From contig JAYKKM010000475.1 in NCBI GenBank assembly GCA_035772405.1, positions 1-64,000 on the forward strand: a stretch of 64,000 bases of DNA, given 5' to 3'. This stretch comes from Chrysogorgia sp. JL179-B06. Taxonomy: Eukaryota; Cnidaria; Anthozoa; Scleralcyonacea; Chrysogorgiidae. Below the pieces are notes generated by a model. That model saw nothing but the letters and a program-made list of their open reading frames with translations. It was not told the DNA's origin and searched no databases. Made by a program: the position numbers and the translations under genes. Of this stretch, positions 22,701 to 32,726 are shown piece by piece (positions within the stretch are counted from its first letter, which is position 1; each line of letters opens with the position of its first letter).

Positions 22701-24292
22701 TGACAATATTAATTGATGAGTTTGATGTTAAACGTCTGCGTATGAACGTCTGCGTACACTTTGTTTATCTCGGACTCTGATGGGTGGAGGTTCGCATCCA
22801 GCAATCTGCCTCTATATAACAATGCCATTTGTACAGTGTGTTGTTCCCTGGCCTGACAAGGTTTCTTCCAAAATATCGATGTTGTCCCAGCAGAAAGTAC
22901 TGAAAACGTTTGGTTGGATGACCTTAGGAAGTATTACGCCATTAACTTCGGTTTTTAATTGCTCTTCTGCCAGTCTCGTCTCAATTTCAAGAACTTTGTC
23001 GTAGGAGATTCCATGACCATACCGATTCAGCAACGTTATTACTTCTTTACTTCCGGTAAGATTTTTCACGGTGAGAGGTAAGGCCACGTGCTTTGGGGTT
23101 TTCTGCCTTCCTTTAGTAACGGCATAAAGGAGATCCTGACCAAAGGACTGTACTAATCGTTGTGCCGAATGGTCCTCCAGGTCAACCTTCCCATCAGTAC
23201 CCTGTTGGAGTTGTACATCGTCAGTAAGAATCCAAGAGAACAGATTGTAAACCGGGTTGGGAAGAGAAACAGCATACGGTGGCCATGGTAAGCAGCATAC
23301 GGTGGCCATGGCATGATGGTTTCGTGATTTAATAGGCTGGCTCGGACAATCTTTGCTGCATGATAAACATAGTTGCCATGGATAGCGTCATCAGCTGTAA
23401 CACTTATTTCCTCTTCACGACTAACATTAACAGCGGACTCGACGATTTGACCTTTCGGGACATCATTACAGTAGATGAGTTCTGTCTCAGATCGATATCT
23501 TGGGTGCCAGAAGCTTACCCTGTCTGGATAAGCCTTTTGTATTCTGGATTTCAGCTTCTCCGATCTATACACGGGGTTGTCTACTCCCTGCAGTAAAAGT
23601 TTTTCCACGAATCTTTGCCGTAGATCAGACATATGCAAAACTTCAAAGTGTTGAAACAATTTCGATTCAATTTCTGACTTTAGCTGTTGGAATGCTGCAT
23701 CATAATGCGATTCCAGGTCTCCTTCATGACTTTCCTTCAATTCTGTTTGCTTGAGGTTAGTATAATATCGATAGCACGACTTATGATAACATACTTGTAT
23801 GGCCACAGGGTCTTGGTCGTTTAGCGCTACAATAAGTCTTTGATCCCCTCGGACTTTTGCTGCCTGTAGAAGAGTACTTCCAGCTGTCATCGTCTGACAA
23901 TTTGTCAGCCTCTCTTTTCTCCTTCTGTCTTTTGCATCCGTCTTCTCTGCCTGGCATATCCAACAGCTTCTAGTGTTTGTAGACTGCAAAAATGATCTTG
24001 TTAGAAGTGTATCGGCATCTTTTTCTGTCTTTGAAGAGAAGGCATCAGGATCTATTTTCCTCCTTTTAGCAGTCACTCGTTTAATATGACTTTTGGCTGT
24101 ATAAGTTTGGTAACATTTTCGATGATACCCTCCAAATGGACCACTTTCCAATTTCCCTTTCATAGATTCTGAAATATCATCGTCTCGTAGATTGCAAGCA
24201 TTCTTGAAGGTTTTCCAGCTTACAGCTGAAAAGTCAGTTAGTGGGCCTTGAACTCCATCTTTGTGACAAAGGCAACTTAGTGAAAATGCCAT
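19736..24292 (-). pseudogene. Broken transposon gene: Cys/His modules, PIN/XPG-like nuclease, CXC domain
   Basis: One gene read from ATG 24292 (MAFSLSCLCHK). Exon 1 carries two Cys/His modules, CLCH..GYHRKCYQTYT and CWIC..CYHKSCYRYYTN. Acceptor AG at 22,688; intron 22,015-22,109 has clean GT/AG ends in phase 0. The last exon has nuclease-like acidic motifs VDGMA, VTDRYPE and HEEADT, then SQDTHVA where I expect SPDTDVA. The C-terminus has a CXC (tesmin/TSO1-type) cluster, CACTGNCSTRHCTC..CTDACQC, and an acidic tail. Lesions: 23-bp tandem duplication at 23,270-23,311; TAG at 22,812-22,814; 2-bp TA expansion near 22,414-22,421; 1-bp loss near 21,600; 1-bp gain in an A-run near 20,863; small indel near 20,290; probable loss of the GCD-containing block near 20,225. 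Nuclease assignment is inference; the gene is dead. Confidence 0.75.
22015..22109 (-). other. Intron of the transposon gene
   Basis: Donor AAG|GTTAGT and acceptor TTTTCAG|GTT; 95 bp; joins a reading frame that continues in phase 0 on both sides. Confidence 0.7.
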
Positions 24293-24683
24293 AAAAAGAC
24301 TTTAATAATCTTTAACTTGAATAGTGGTCTTTGCACTATCCTGTGTTACATTAATTGTGTCAGTATGGAAATTACTTCGCGTACGGTTTGAATAAGCTTT
24401 AGACAAAAAATATACTTACAGTTATGATAGAGAAGTCACAGTACACGGCATGTACAAGCCGCCATCTTGAATTACAACCGCTGGCCCCATCCGGCTCATA
24501 AGGCACAGGGGCGCCAAAACAAATAATATTTTTTTCTATAAATTGTTTTTATAGTGATTATTTAATCACCATTTATTCTCAAACTGGTTATATTGATTTC
24601 TTTCTTATTTTGCCCTTTTAATAGTTTAATGATTTCAGATTGATATCCAGAAATACTTTTTTTTACGTTTTTGCGATTATTAG

Positions 24684-25378
24684 GATGACATGAAGATTTT
24701 TTATTTTCGTACATGAAAACAAGATATAAAATAGCAATTTATCTTTCACTTGAATGTTATTTTATCACAAAGTCACGTTAAAACGCGTTTTATCTATGTT
24801 AATTTGAACATGCAGCAAGAAATTTCGTAAAAACTAAGACCGGAAGTAGCCTTGCCATCAATTTCCGGTTTGACACATTTGAAGGAAAAGTGGATTTTTG
24901 TGAATTTAATCATTAAATCTTTTAAGTTTTCTTACAATACCAGATATAAGAATATATGATAAAAATATCCTATTCAATTAAGTTTAAAAGTATGCAAAAA
25001 ACGTTTGCTTTTAAGAAAGCTCTAATTTTGTTCAATTAATGAAAAAAAGGCTTATAAATTCACATTTCTTTGTATTTTTAGTAATCTTTTACATGTAATG
25101 AATAGCCTAGTATATAATGCATGAAATTCAGGTGTTTAAGTTTAAAGTTGCCGCAACAAAGCCTAAAAACCAGCAAAAAAATGAATAATAATGAGATTGT
25201 GACGCAAAGGATTATGGGATGTTTAGCCCTGGTTACCAAGCCTTTTGGACACCTTTTTCAAGTGGTAACATCCAGATTCATAATCAGCAGGCTTCAAGCT
25301 TTAAAATGATACCAAGAAACCTTGGCCACCCATGGGGTGCAGCCAACTTGCCAAAATCAGGATTTGGCCTCTAGACTA
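24684..25378 (-). repeat. Right terminal inverted repeat of the 6.6-kb transposon
   Basis: Mirror of 18,801-19,519. The probable promoter of the minus-strand gene lies between this arm and ATG 24292. Confidence 0.9.
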
Positions 25379-25381
25379 TAA
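25379..25381 (+). other. TAA target-site duplication (right)
   Basis: Second copy of the TAA at 18,798-18,800; the array unit resumes at gggtcacc immediately after. Confidence 0.9.
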
Positions 25382-25429
25382 GGGTCACCCCCTGATTTAA
25401 CCCTCTGTTTCTCAATTCTCATGTAAAGT

Positions 25430-25620
25430 GACCACTGCCCTGGAATTTGATGCAAAATTGAGGAGAATGTACTCAAAGTGCAGTGTAATGGCCCGGCAAT
25501 ATAAAACACGATTGACTGCTCTGATTTATGGATTTCCCCAAGCGCTGCATGTGGTCTCCAACTTCTGTTCTGCCTTTGTGATTCTACTTTTATTTTTACA
25601 GTATAAACTAAGAATTTACT
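25430..25620 (-). repeat. Paralogous copy of the gene's 5' flank (after C1)
   Basis: Similar to the segment just upstream of each coiled-coil ATG: an aatataaaacac TATA-like block, then ctctgatttNtgggtttccccaagcgctgcatgYggtctcc and a gtgattct tail. It lies in the same orientation but is not followed by a gene. Equivalents are at ~43,380-43,560, 49,595-49,775, 52,618-52,800 and 58,472-58,650. Confidence 0.7.
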
Positions 25621-25635
25621 TTTACTGAAGTACAA

Positions 25636-26367
25636 AATATCAGTACTTTGCTGAACACCGGCTGTTGAGGTTGTGAGCTTTTGAGGCTTTGAGGTCGTGA
25701 GGCATTATGTAGTGAATTTGCTTGTATTAAAGGTTTTGGTGCATGTTAATTTATTATAGGATGCACTGGGTCTTTTGTGACGTAGTTTGTGTTGTGGTAC
25801 ACGAAGAAATAACCCTTAAAATTTGCTCCATTTGGGTAATATTGCTGTAAATATTCATGAAAAATTTATATTTTGAACTGTTTTACAGTTGTTTTGCAAC
25901 CACGATAGATGATTTGGGTGAGGAAACCGCTGAGAAATGTAGTCATATATGAAGTTCTGCGTGCTTAATTTTTCAGGCAAAAATGTTTTGCCCTTCAAAC
26001 ATAATTGGTCAGGTATCAGGTATGCCTATGAAGACCTCAAAATTCCTGTGTTTGGATACAATGATCCAAACACAGTTTCACCTCAGAGTGCTTGTTGTGT
26101 AAATGTTATTTTATATTACCAATTTATCATATGGCTTGGTTCATGAACAGTCTCTTTTTTGCCTTTACAAACTAACGAACTAACTAACTTTTACTTTCTC
26201 CTTTTTGTCTCTTTTTTTGCCTTTAGTAAAGACCAGTCATTGCAAAACAACTGAAAAGTTTTAAATAATTGCCAAAAATTGAAATGTGAGAAATTTAAAG
26301 GAATTATTCTTGTTTGGTAGGTCTTTACAACAAAATTATCCTGCCATTGGTCTTTTCGCACAGACCT
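25636..26367. other. Array spacer, non-coding
   Basis: Spacer shared with other units (34,690-35,046; 43,600-44,321; 49,820-50,501). It includes short (ttgagg)-like minisatellite sequence near 25,665-25,705. No gene is supported. Confidence 0.5.
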
Positions 26368-27521
26368 CGCTACTGTTTTGGGGACTTGTTATCCCGAACA
26401 ACAACCTCCAGTTCAGCTACTGTCCTTGGTCAAGGATTTCTTTGCCGATTGCCTTCTTCAGAACCACCCACAGTTTCTTCATTGGGTTGAGTTCAGGACA
26501 TTTTGTTGGCTAATTGTTACACGATTTCTGGTTTTCCAGGATGTTGCCACATTTGCTTGATGGACTGACATGTTATCATTTTGTAAAATCATTTCCAAGC
26601 GTCTGCGTCACCTGTCAGCAACCAGTAGCAAGGAATGCTCTTGCAAACAAGAAATTGTGTAACATTAGCCTTGAGTGGCCAGTTAAAAGTCCTGAACTCA
26701 ACCCAATGAGTCAGAACCTGTGGTGGTTCTGAGGAAGACAATCAGCAAAAGAAACCTTCGACCAAGGACAATTAATTGCTGAACTAGAGGATATTGTTCG
26801 GGGAAAAATTCAAAAAAACATGCCCAGACAACGGTTGAATCCATTATTAAATGAGCAAAGAAGGTCCTGAAAGCACAAGGATTTGCAACTAAGTATTGTC
26901 AGATGCTCCAACATTTTGTTAACATTATCCGATACATTTTGTTTACTTTAGCTTAAATGAAATCTTGCCAGCCAATTATAAAACTAGCATAGGTGAACAC
27001 GTAACAACTACAAGCAATTGTGAAAGATTGTAATTAAATTTTGCACAATATTGAACTTTTTGAGCTTGTATTTAAACTTTTGGCAAGTATAACTGTAACA
27101 ATTATAAAACTAAAAGCATAGTTGAACGCGTAACAATTAGTAATTGTGAAGTATTGTAATTAAATTTTGCACAATATTGAACTTTTTTAGCTTGTATATT
27201 TAAAGTGCCGTCAAGTCCGTTCTGCGCATGTGTGATATTTCAAACGTGAGGGCCTCCATATGTCAACAAACTTTAACGGAATGGATTTGCGACAGTTCGA
27301 AAGCGAGTATTTGTCAAAGGTGGCGAAGGCGCGAGTGGTAGTTTGATATATTATCCACATTTAGGAACAGAACAGCTTCTTATAACACGCTTTTTAGGCG
27401 GAAAAGCTCAAGCGTGGAAAACAAATCCACAATACTTCATGTTCAATGTTTATATAATGCAATGTAAACAAACGATGTAAACAGAAACGTGGACATTGAC
27501 GGCACCTTTAAACTTGGCAAG
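26368..27521. mobile_element. Tc1-like remnant in the unit before C2
   Basis: Same remnant as 14,167-15,204 with the left TIR lost. LEWPVKSPELNPM is readable on the plus strand (~26,670-26,715). The right TIR is split by a TTAA MITE. Confidence 0.7.
27204..27507. mobile_element. 304-bp TTAA MITE (unit before C2)
   Basis: The ends agtgccgtcaa.. and ..ttgacggcacct are flanked by TTAA on both sides (27,200-27,203; 27,508-27,511). The unit before C1 retains the uninterrupted TTTAAA target near 15,185. Copies are at 39,375-39,675 and 45,161-45,464. Confidence 0.8.
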
Positions 27522-29161
27522 TATCGAGTCCATTTTTAACCCGGGAGGAGTGTTAGAAGTTTGAAGGACAAAAGTATTATGACTCTGCCTCGAAATGCTT
27601 TCTGAACAAATTACACTGCTTACATGACATTATTTATGGCTATATACCATATAGATATGAACAGTCTGGTAGAAACTTGGCTCTCTCATGACCATGTTTG
27701 CAAGCGACCATGAAATCTTGTCAGTTAGATGATTATTAGCTGAGATCGTCGAGGTATTGTCATATTAGCTGTAAAGGGGTCAATCATTACTGAACCTTCT
27801 GAGTTTTATTCGGATTCAATGGAGCTGCATGGCTTCTGTTCTGATGTACGTGTTATCCCAACCCCTAAAAACCGCCACCCAACGCTTACCCGACCCCAAA
27901 CCCTGACAAAACCGTAGGCTAGTGATACACACTGATAGACTGCTAGGAATCATGCACAACCCAACGATACATGTACAAAGCAACAACCATCAAGACATTG
28001 CCAAAATTTGCATTTAATTTAATAACAAGGTTACCAGCTGGTTTAACATGATTGTTGGCCATTAGGATTATATAATCATCTACTAGCTGTAACATTAATT
28101 AGCCTAGCAGTACTGTATACACTGTATAAGTGTAAGAAACATTTAGGTATTATTTAAATGTTATTATATAACACATCGAGGATATATATATTTTTTGGTT
28201 GGTTTATTTTTTCGCCCATATATACATTTTAAACTAAATACATTTGGTATAAAATTATAATAATAAAGGGCTAGGAGCCTTAAGGGGCCTACTAGAAACC
28301 CTTCAGGCTTTTGATTAAGACCCCTAGTTCACAGATCACATTATATATTTACATTTAACTTCTGTTATATTTAAGTAAAAAGATGAAAAGAGATATAAAT
28401 ATATACAATATGAATAAGGATTTTGGGTTGGCCAAAATGTGCTAGCACACATAAAAAATATGCTACCAGATTTTGACCAAAACTGCAATAGAATACAGTA
28501 GTAGTACTTAAGTGATAAGTATTTACAACATGGAAAGCTATAGTATTGTAGTTGTATGAAATAATTTAGCTTGACTAAGTCTGCTAAATTTGGAGAAAGT
28601 ATTTTTTTGATTGTTTCTTGAATATATTATAGGATTTAATAGTTTTTAAATTAGACTCAAGAATAATAATAATAATAATAATATAATAATAATAATAATA
28701 TAATTATATCAACACCTTTGTTTGAAAGAGTATGCTATATTACATTATTATTATATATATATTATTATATTTTCATTATTATTATAGAGTATGTATATAT
28801 TACATGACCTTGCAGAGATACAAATTTTATCTGAAGTGAATAATTGAAATATTATCATCACAAGAAAATACAATTTGTATCTCCAAGCAGCCATGTAATG
28901 TTCTGTTTATGATATTAAAATCGATGAAATCGCCAGGATGATAACTTCAGATATGAAGATAAAAATTATTTCTAATTCACTCTCGCAGTAAATTGATATC
29001 TTTTTTATCTTCATATCTGAATTCTTAATAGGAGAAATCCTAGTATTTCATCGATATCTACTGGTACGTAATAAAGGAAATATATATATTTCCCATACAC
29101 AAAAAACGACTACCATTATTTGTTGCAACATACAACATGATCAGAGTGAAAATAACTATTT
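27522..29161. other. Array spacer before C2
   Basis: Non-coding spacer with an (ATA)n microsatellite (28,663-28,705). Runs parallel to 15,207-16,810, 39,692-41,280 and 45,481-47,113. Confidence 0.55.
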
Positions 29162-29602
29162 GTTTATAACTACCAAAGGTGAAAACTGAGTGCGGCAGAA
29201 AATCATTTATGTTTCAAGGAGCAAAACTTTTTAACTTGTTACCAACTGATCAGGGGCGGATCTAGGGTGTTGCAACTGTTGCACTTGCAACAGTCAGAAT
29301 TTGCAGAGGAATTTGTAATTAAATTAGAAATTTAAATGCAATACCAAAACTGCGTGGCCTCATTTGCGGCGCGGATCATGATGTATCATACTTTAGTTAC
29401 CAGACCCTTACCGGATCATTGGTGGCGCGCCCAAACCCGCGATTCATAGCCAGAAGCGCCTGTTCGCCCCGGAGAGCCTGCACGCAGGCTAGGTTTTACA
29501 GTCTCGCCATAAAGGCGCGTCGACGATTTCCGACTGCAACAGTTGCGCTAAATATAGCATGTTGCACGACGCGTTTTGTGTTGCAAACCATTTGCTACCA
29601 CA

Positions 29603-29779
29603 ATGGCTTCCAACGTTTTACAACAACTGTTGAAGATGGATGTTATTGTACACCATTGCGAACAACTTCTCACAAGTAAATTTAACAAGAAGGACGTCGA
29701 TTATCGTACTTATTTATACAAGTTTTCAAAGTTGAAAGGACAAAAAGGTACAGACAAATGTAAGCCTGCCGGCTCATGA
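29603..29779 (+). CDS. Small ORF inside the hAT-like element, unknown
   Basis: 58 codons from an ATG in good context (cacaATGg). The peptide begins MASNVLQQLLKMDVIVHHC and is Lys-rich at its end. A GTAAGC near 29,760 could be a splice donor, and a T-rich stretch with CAG near 31,947 an acceptor, in which case only a first exon is seen. Joining them puts a stop at the junction, so the exon model is doubtful. It has no known domain and may be a captured host exon or chance. Confidence 0.25.
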   Translation: MASNVLQQLLKMDVIVHHCEQLLTSKFNKKDVDYRTYLYKFSKLKGQKGTDKCKPAGS

Positions 29780-30375
29780 ATAATATGTTTTCATCTGTTC
29801 GTAATTTGTGGTTTGCCAGATTGGAGAACATGTCTTTAATATAATAATAATATTATTAATGTCAGAAATTAATCGTATTTGTTAGTCCAAAAGCAAGTTT
29901 TGTTTAGTAATAAACCTTCCTTAATACTGTTCGTTAAAATTACCTTTTCAGTTTGTATAAACTGATAGTTCTAGCAATAATTATTAATGTTGGGTGTATT
30001 GTTTACACGAGCTAGCCAGCCACACCTCAGACCGGCCTTGTGTGTTCACTATTCCATATTGCTATAAATAAATACAAGTTGACCAGAAGGCCCGGCCCAT
30101 TTGGTTGAGCAGCAGCACAATAAAGGTGCATTTATAGGCAGGTCCTTGATTGATAGCAGCAATGTTTTTATTAACTAGCTGCATGACCAAGTATTAACCA
30201 GTCAAAATATAGCTGCATGTTATTATTATAATTATTATTATTTCATCATGAAGGAAATGCATTTGCTATGTATTTGTCTATGTATTTGTCAAATAATGCA
30301 CTCAAACATTTGACAAAAGAAGATCCAACAAAGGCTATTGTTGCAGAAGCTCATAATAATGCTCATACCTGTAAC

Positions 30376-30994
30376 CAGTGCTTCCACTTTTTATTTTTGA
30401 AATTCCTTGCTTTCGTGTCAAAATTTCCTTAGATTTCCTTGACCAAGGAAGAAAATTTCCTTGAAATTTCCTTGAGAAAGCTTTTAGTTTACAGTCCAAC
30501 TTTTAGGCGCGGCCTACAACTGAGGTCCGTGTAGGAGACTGGACCGACCAACTACTTACTCAATTAGTTAATTTTAAAAGAGCGAAAGTGAAGAGAAATG
30601 AGATATATCAGATATTAACAGATTAACTATATTGTATTAATATTTTGAATATTTATGACAAGAACGAGCCGACTCAGCCGAGCCTGCCGTCGCTGCCGAC
30701 GAGACGCTTTTGTCGCTTTAGAGTTTAGCACTTCATGTAATATAAATGTTCGCGTTCGCAGGCCGCAGGACCAGCAGGTTGCATTTTATGACTTTTTAAT
30801 AGACTACGTTTACTTTATTTATTGATATGGATGTGACAACTGCAAGAATTTATCAAAAGTTGTCTGATTACAATATTTCCTTAGATTTCCTTGAATTTCC
30901 TTAGATTTCCTTAAATTTTTTCCTTCCTTGAAAATTCCTTTTTGGGGTCAAAATATCCTTCAAAAAGGAAATTTCCTTGAAAGTGGAAGCACTG
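30376..30994. mobile_element. Nested hAT-like MITE with perfect 8-bp TSD
   Basis: The ends are CAGTGCTTCCACTTT and AAAGTGGAAGCACTG with identical cctgtaac on both sides (30,368-30,375; 30,995-31,002). Subterminal ccttgaaatttccttg motifs occur in both arms. Non-coding. Confidence 0.88.
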
Positions 30995-31179
30995 CCTGTA
31001 ACTGCCAATTTTCCTCATTTCTGTCTCATGTCACCATCAAGTTCTATTAAACTTCCTTATATGTGTGAAGTTGATTGTCCAGGTTGTTGTAGTCTTGAGA
31101 AAGAATGTTGTTGGCTATGCTATGTTTCTAAGCTATATATTTAAATTTTTCATTCAAATAAACATGTTCCTTACCAATA

Positions 31180-31600
31180 TTTGGCTGCTGTACTAAGATG
31201 ATTTTGAGCTGCTTTTTCTGCCCAACCACTTTTTGGCTGAGCTGTCTCAAGATGATTTGGAATTGCTTTTCCCTCCTGATCACTATTTGACTGCTGTACT
31301 ATATTAATGACTTTGAACTGTTTTTTCTCCTAACCACTATTATTAATATTATTTTTTTATTACTGTCTTAAGAAGATTTTGAACTGCTTTTGCTTACTGA
31401 CCACTATTTGGCTGCTGTATATAACTGCTATTATGCTGCTATATCAAGATGATTTTCAATTAAATAACTTTCCTAACTGTCATTCTGCGCTGTATCAAGA
31501 TGATTTTGAACTAAATAACTTTCCTAAATACTGCATCCTCATGCTGCTGTATCATGATGATTTTAAATTAAATATCTTCCCTTGCTGCTACTGTATGTAA
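31180..31600 (+). repeat. Degenerate ~50-56-bp tandem repeat
   Basis: About seven irregular copies share the core ctgtatcaagatgattttgaact and a trailing cactatttggctg. The region lies inside the hAT-like element. Confidence 0.6.
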
Positions 31601-32425
31601 TGCTGCTGTTGCAGCACCAAGTTGATGATTTGAAACTGATTATTCTGTACCTGTGCAGTGAAAGCTCCTAAATTTTGTGCTTCTGTACAACCATCATTTC
31701 TTTAAAAGCATATGTCTTAGTGGGGTTGCTGCCTAGTAAATTAGTATTATATGTTTTGTACAGAAAAAATAAATGATTAAGCATCTACCTTGCATAAATT
31801 TTTTGTGTGATGTGGAAGAGCAGGTATAAAAGTACAGTAAGGGCAGGTAAGTTGGTCAATCAAGAAATATAATATATAACATGAATAAATATAAGATAAC
31901 ATGAAATGTTACTCTAAATTATGATATTTGATTCTTTGTTTTTGCAGAAAATTCGAACCGTTCTTGATGCAAAATTAGCTGTAAATGTGCGCTCAGAATG
32001 CGGGAAATCGCGTTTGAGAAGTTCTAGATTTCAAAATTTTCCGTGGGGGAATGCTCAACAGTCCACTTCACAAATTTGCAACAGTCAGATTTTGGGCTAG
32101 ATCCGCCCCTGCTGATCTAAAAGAAGAAGTATCTATTACAAAGTTTAGATTTAAAATACAGGATATTTTCGACTCTTGACTGTCGATTTTACCTATAATT
32201 CTTAAAGACTTTCTCAATAGACTTTTAAACTTTTTAATGTAGTGACTTTTTAGTGTAGTGTTTTTAATGTACCGTTTTTATAATGTACCGACTATAAGGT
32301 TTTTTATATTGTTTTTTGTAATTTAATATTTGACACAGGTCCTCCATTGATAACAGTATGTATATATATACTGAAGGAGTATACCTGTTAAAATATTGTT
32401 AATAATAATAATAATAATAATATTT

Positions 32426-32726
32426 ACAATGAATATATAAGAACCTCAGACTGATTATATTATGTACAAGTAATAAAAAGTGGGAACAATTAAAACAGAA
32501 ATAAGAGTGACATAGTGTGAAAGTAAAGAGAACATCAAAATAAGGAAAGAGGAAACAGAGATAAGATTAGTGTTGAACAGAAGAAAGAAGAGATTCCTAA
32601 GTGCTCTGAGAAATGTTAATGTTATATACACATTAAAGAGTACATGCAGTTCTGACATTAACACTAAAACATGCAGATTATGTACCTATACATCTTTTTA
32701 ATGTTCATTGCATCTTCTTTCCAGAT
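32426..32726. other. 3' flank of C2
   Basis: Conserved block found 3' of every full array gene, including the 36-base piece also found at 10,936. Possibly 3' UTR; no poly(A) signal was settled. Confidence 0.4.

Larger units (their letters stand above)
18801..25378 (-). mobile_element. 6.6-kb DNA transposon with ~700-bp TIRs, XPG/PIN-like + CXC protein (Academ-like)
   Basis: The element starts TAGTCTAGAGGCCAAATC and ends with its complement, with a 3-bp TAA target duplication. The TIRs are ~719 bp (left) and ~695 bp (right), nearly identical apart from a short replaced stretch ~18 bp inside the termini. Between them is one long minus-strand gene, now broken. From memory, Academ elements make 3-4-bp duplications and code an XPG-type nuclease, which fits both features here; assignment to Academ is inference, because the CXC tail is not part of the description I remember. 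It is inserted in the C1-C2 interval of the coiled-coil array and absent from all other intervals, so it arrived after the array had formed. Confidence 0.8.
29251..32111. mobile_element. hAT-like element with 5-bp TSD
   Basis: The ends are CAGGGGCGGATCTAG and its exact complement, flanked by ctgat twice (29,246-29,250; 32,112-32,116). The empty site accaactgatctaaaag is present at 47,193-47,209, which shows the duplication is 5 bp and not 8. CAGGGGCGG ends are hAT-like, and hAT groups with 5-bp duplications exist to my knowledge. Subterminal tgttgca motifs repeat in both arms. No transposase is recognised inside. The interior holds a small ORF, a nested MITE and a degenerate tandem repeat. 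Confidence 0.8.
29162..32420 (+). mobile_element. 5'-truncated LINE fragment split by a hAT-like insertion
   Basis: The LINE parts are 29,162-29,250 and 32,112-32,420; the intact paralogue is 47,114-47,509. The plus-strand reading contains a typical non-LTR C-terminal motif (CGRKSFMFQGAKLFNLLP ... FRFKIQDIF) and ends in a (TAA)n tail. A short target repeat tattt flanks it, and the empty site is seen in the units of C1 and C3. Clade not determined. Confidence 0.7.

Noticed and set aside
25428..25628. 66-77-codon ORFs starting at the gtgaccactgccctggaatttg segment in each unit
   Set aside because: They rest on a GTG start and lie in the paralogous 5'-flank copy; the frame is interrupted or altered between units.
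26286..26732. Short plus-strand ORFs in the Tc1-like remnants as genes
   Set aside because: They are scraps of a rearranged transposase in mixed orientation.
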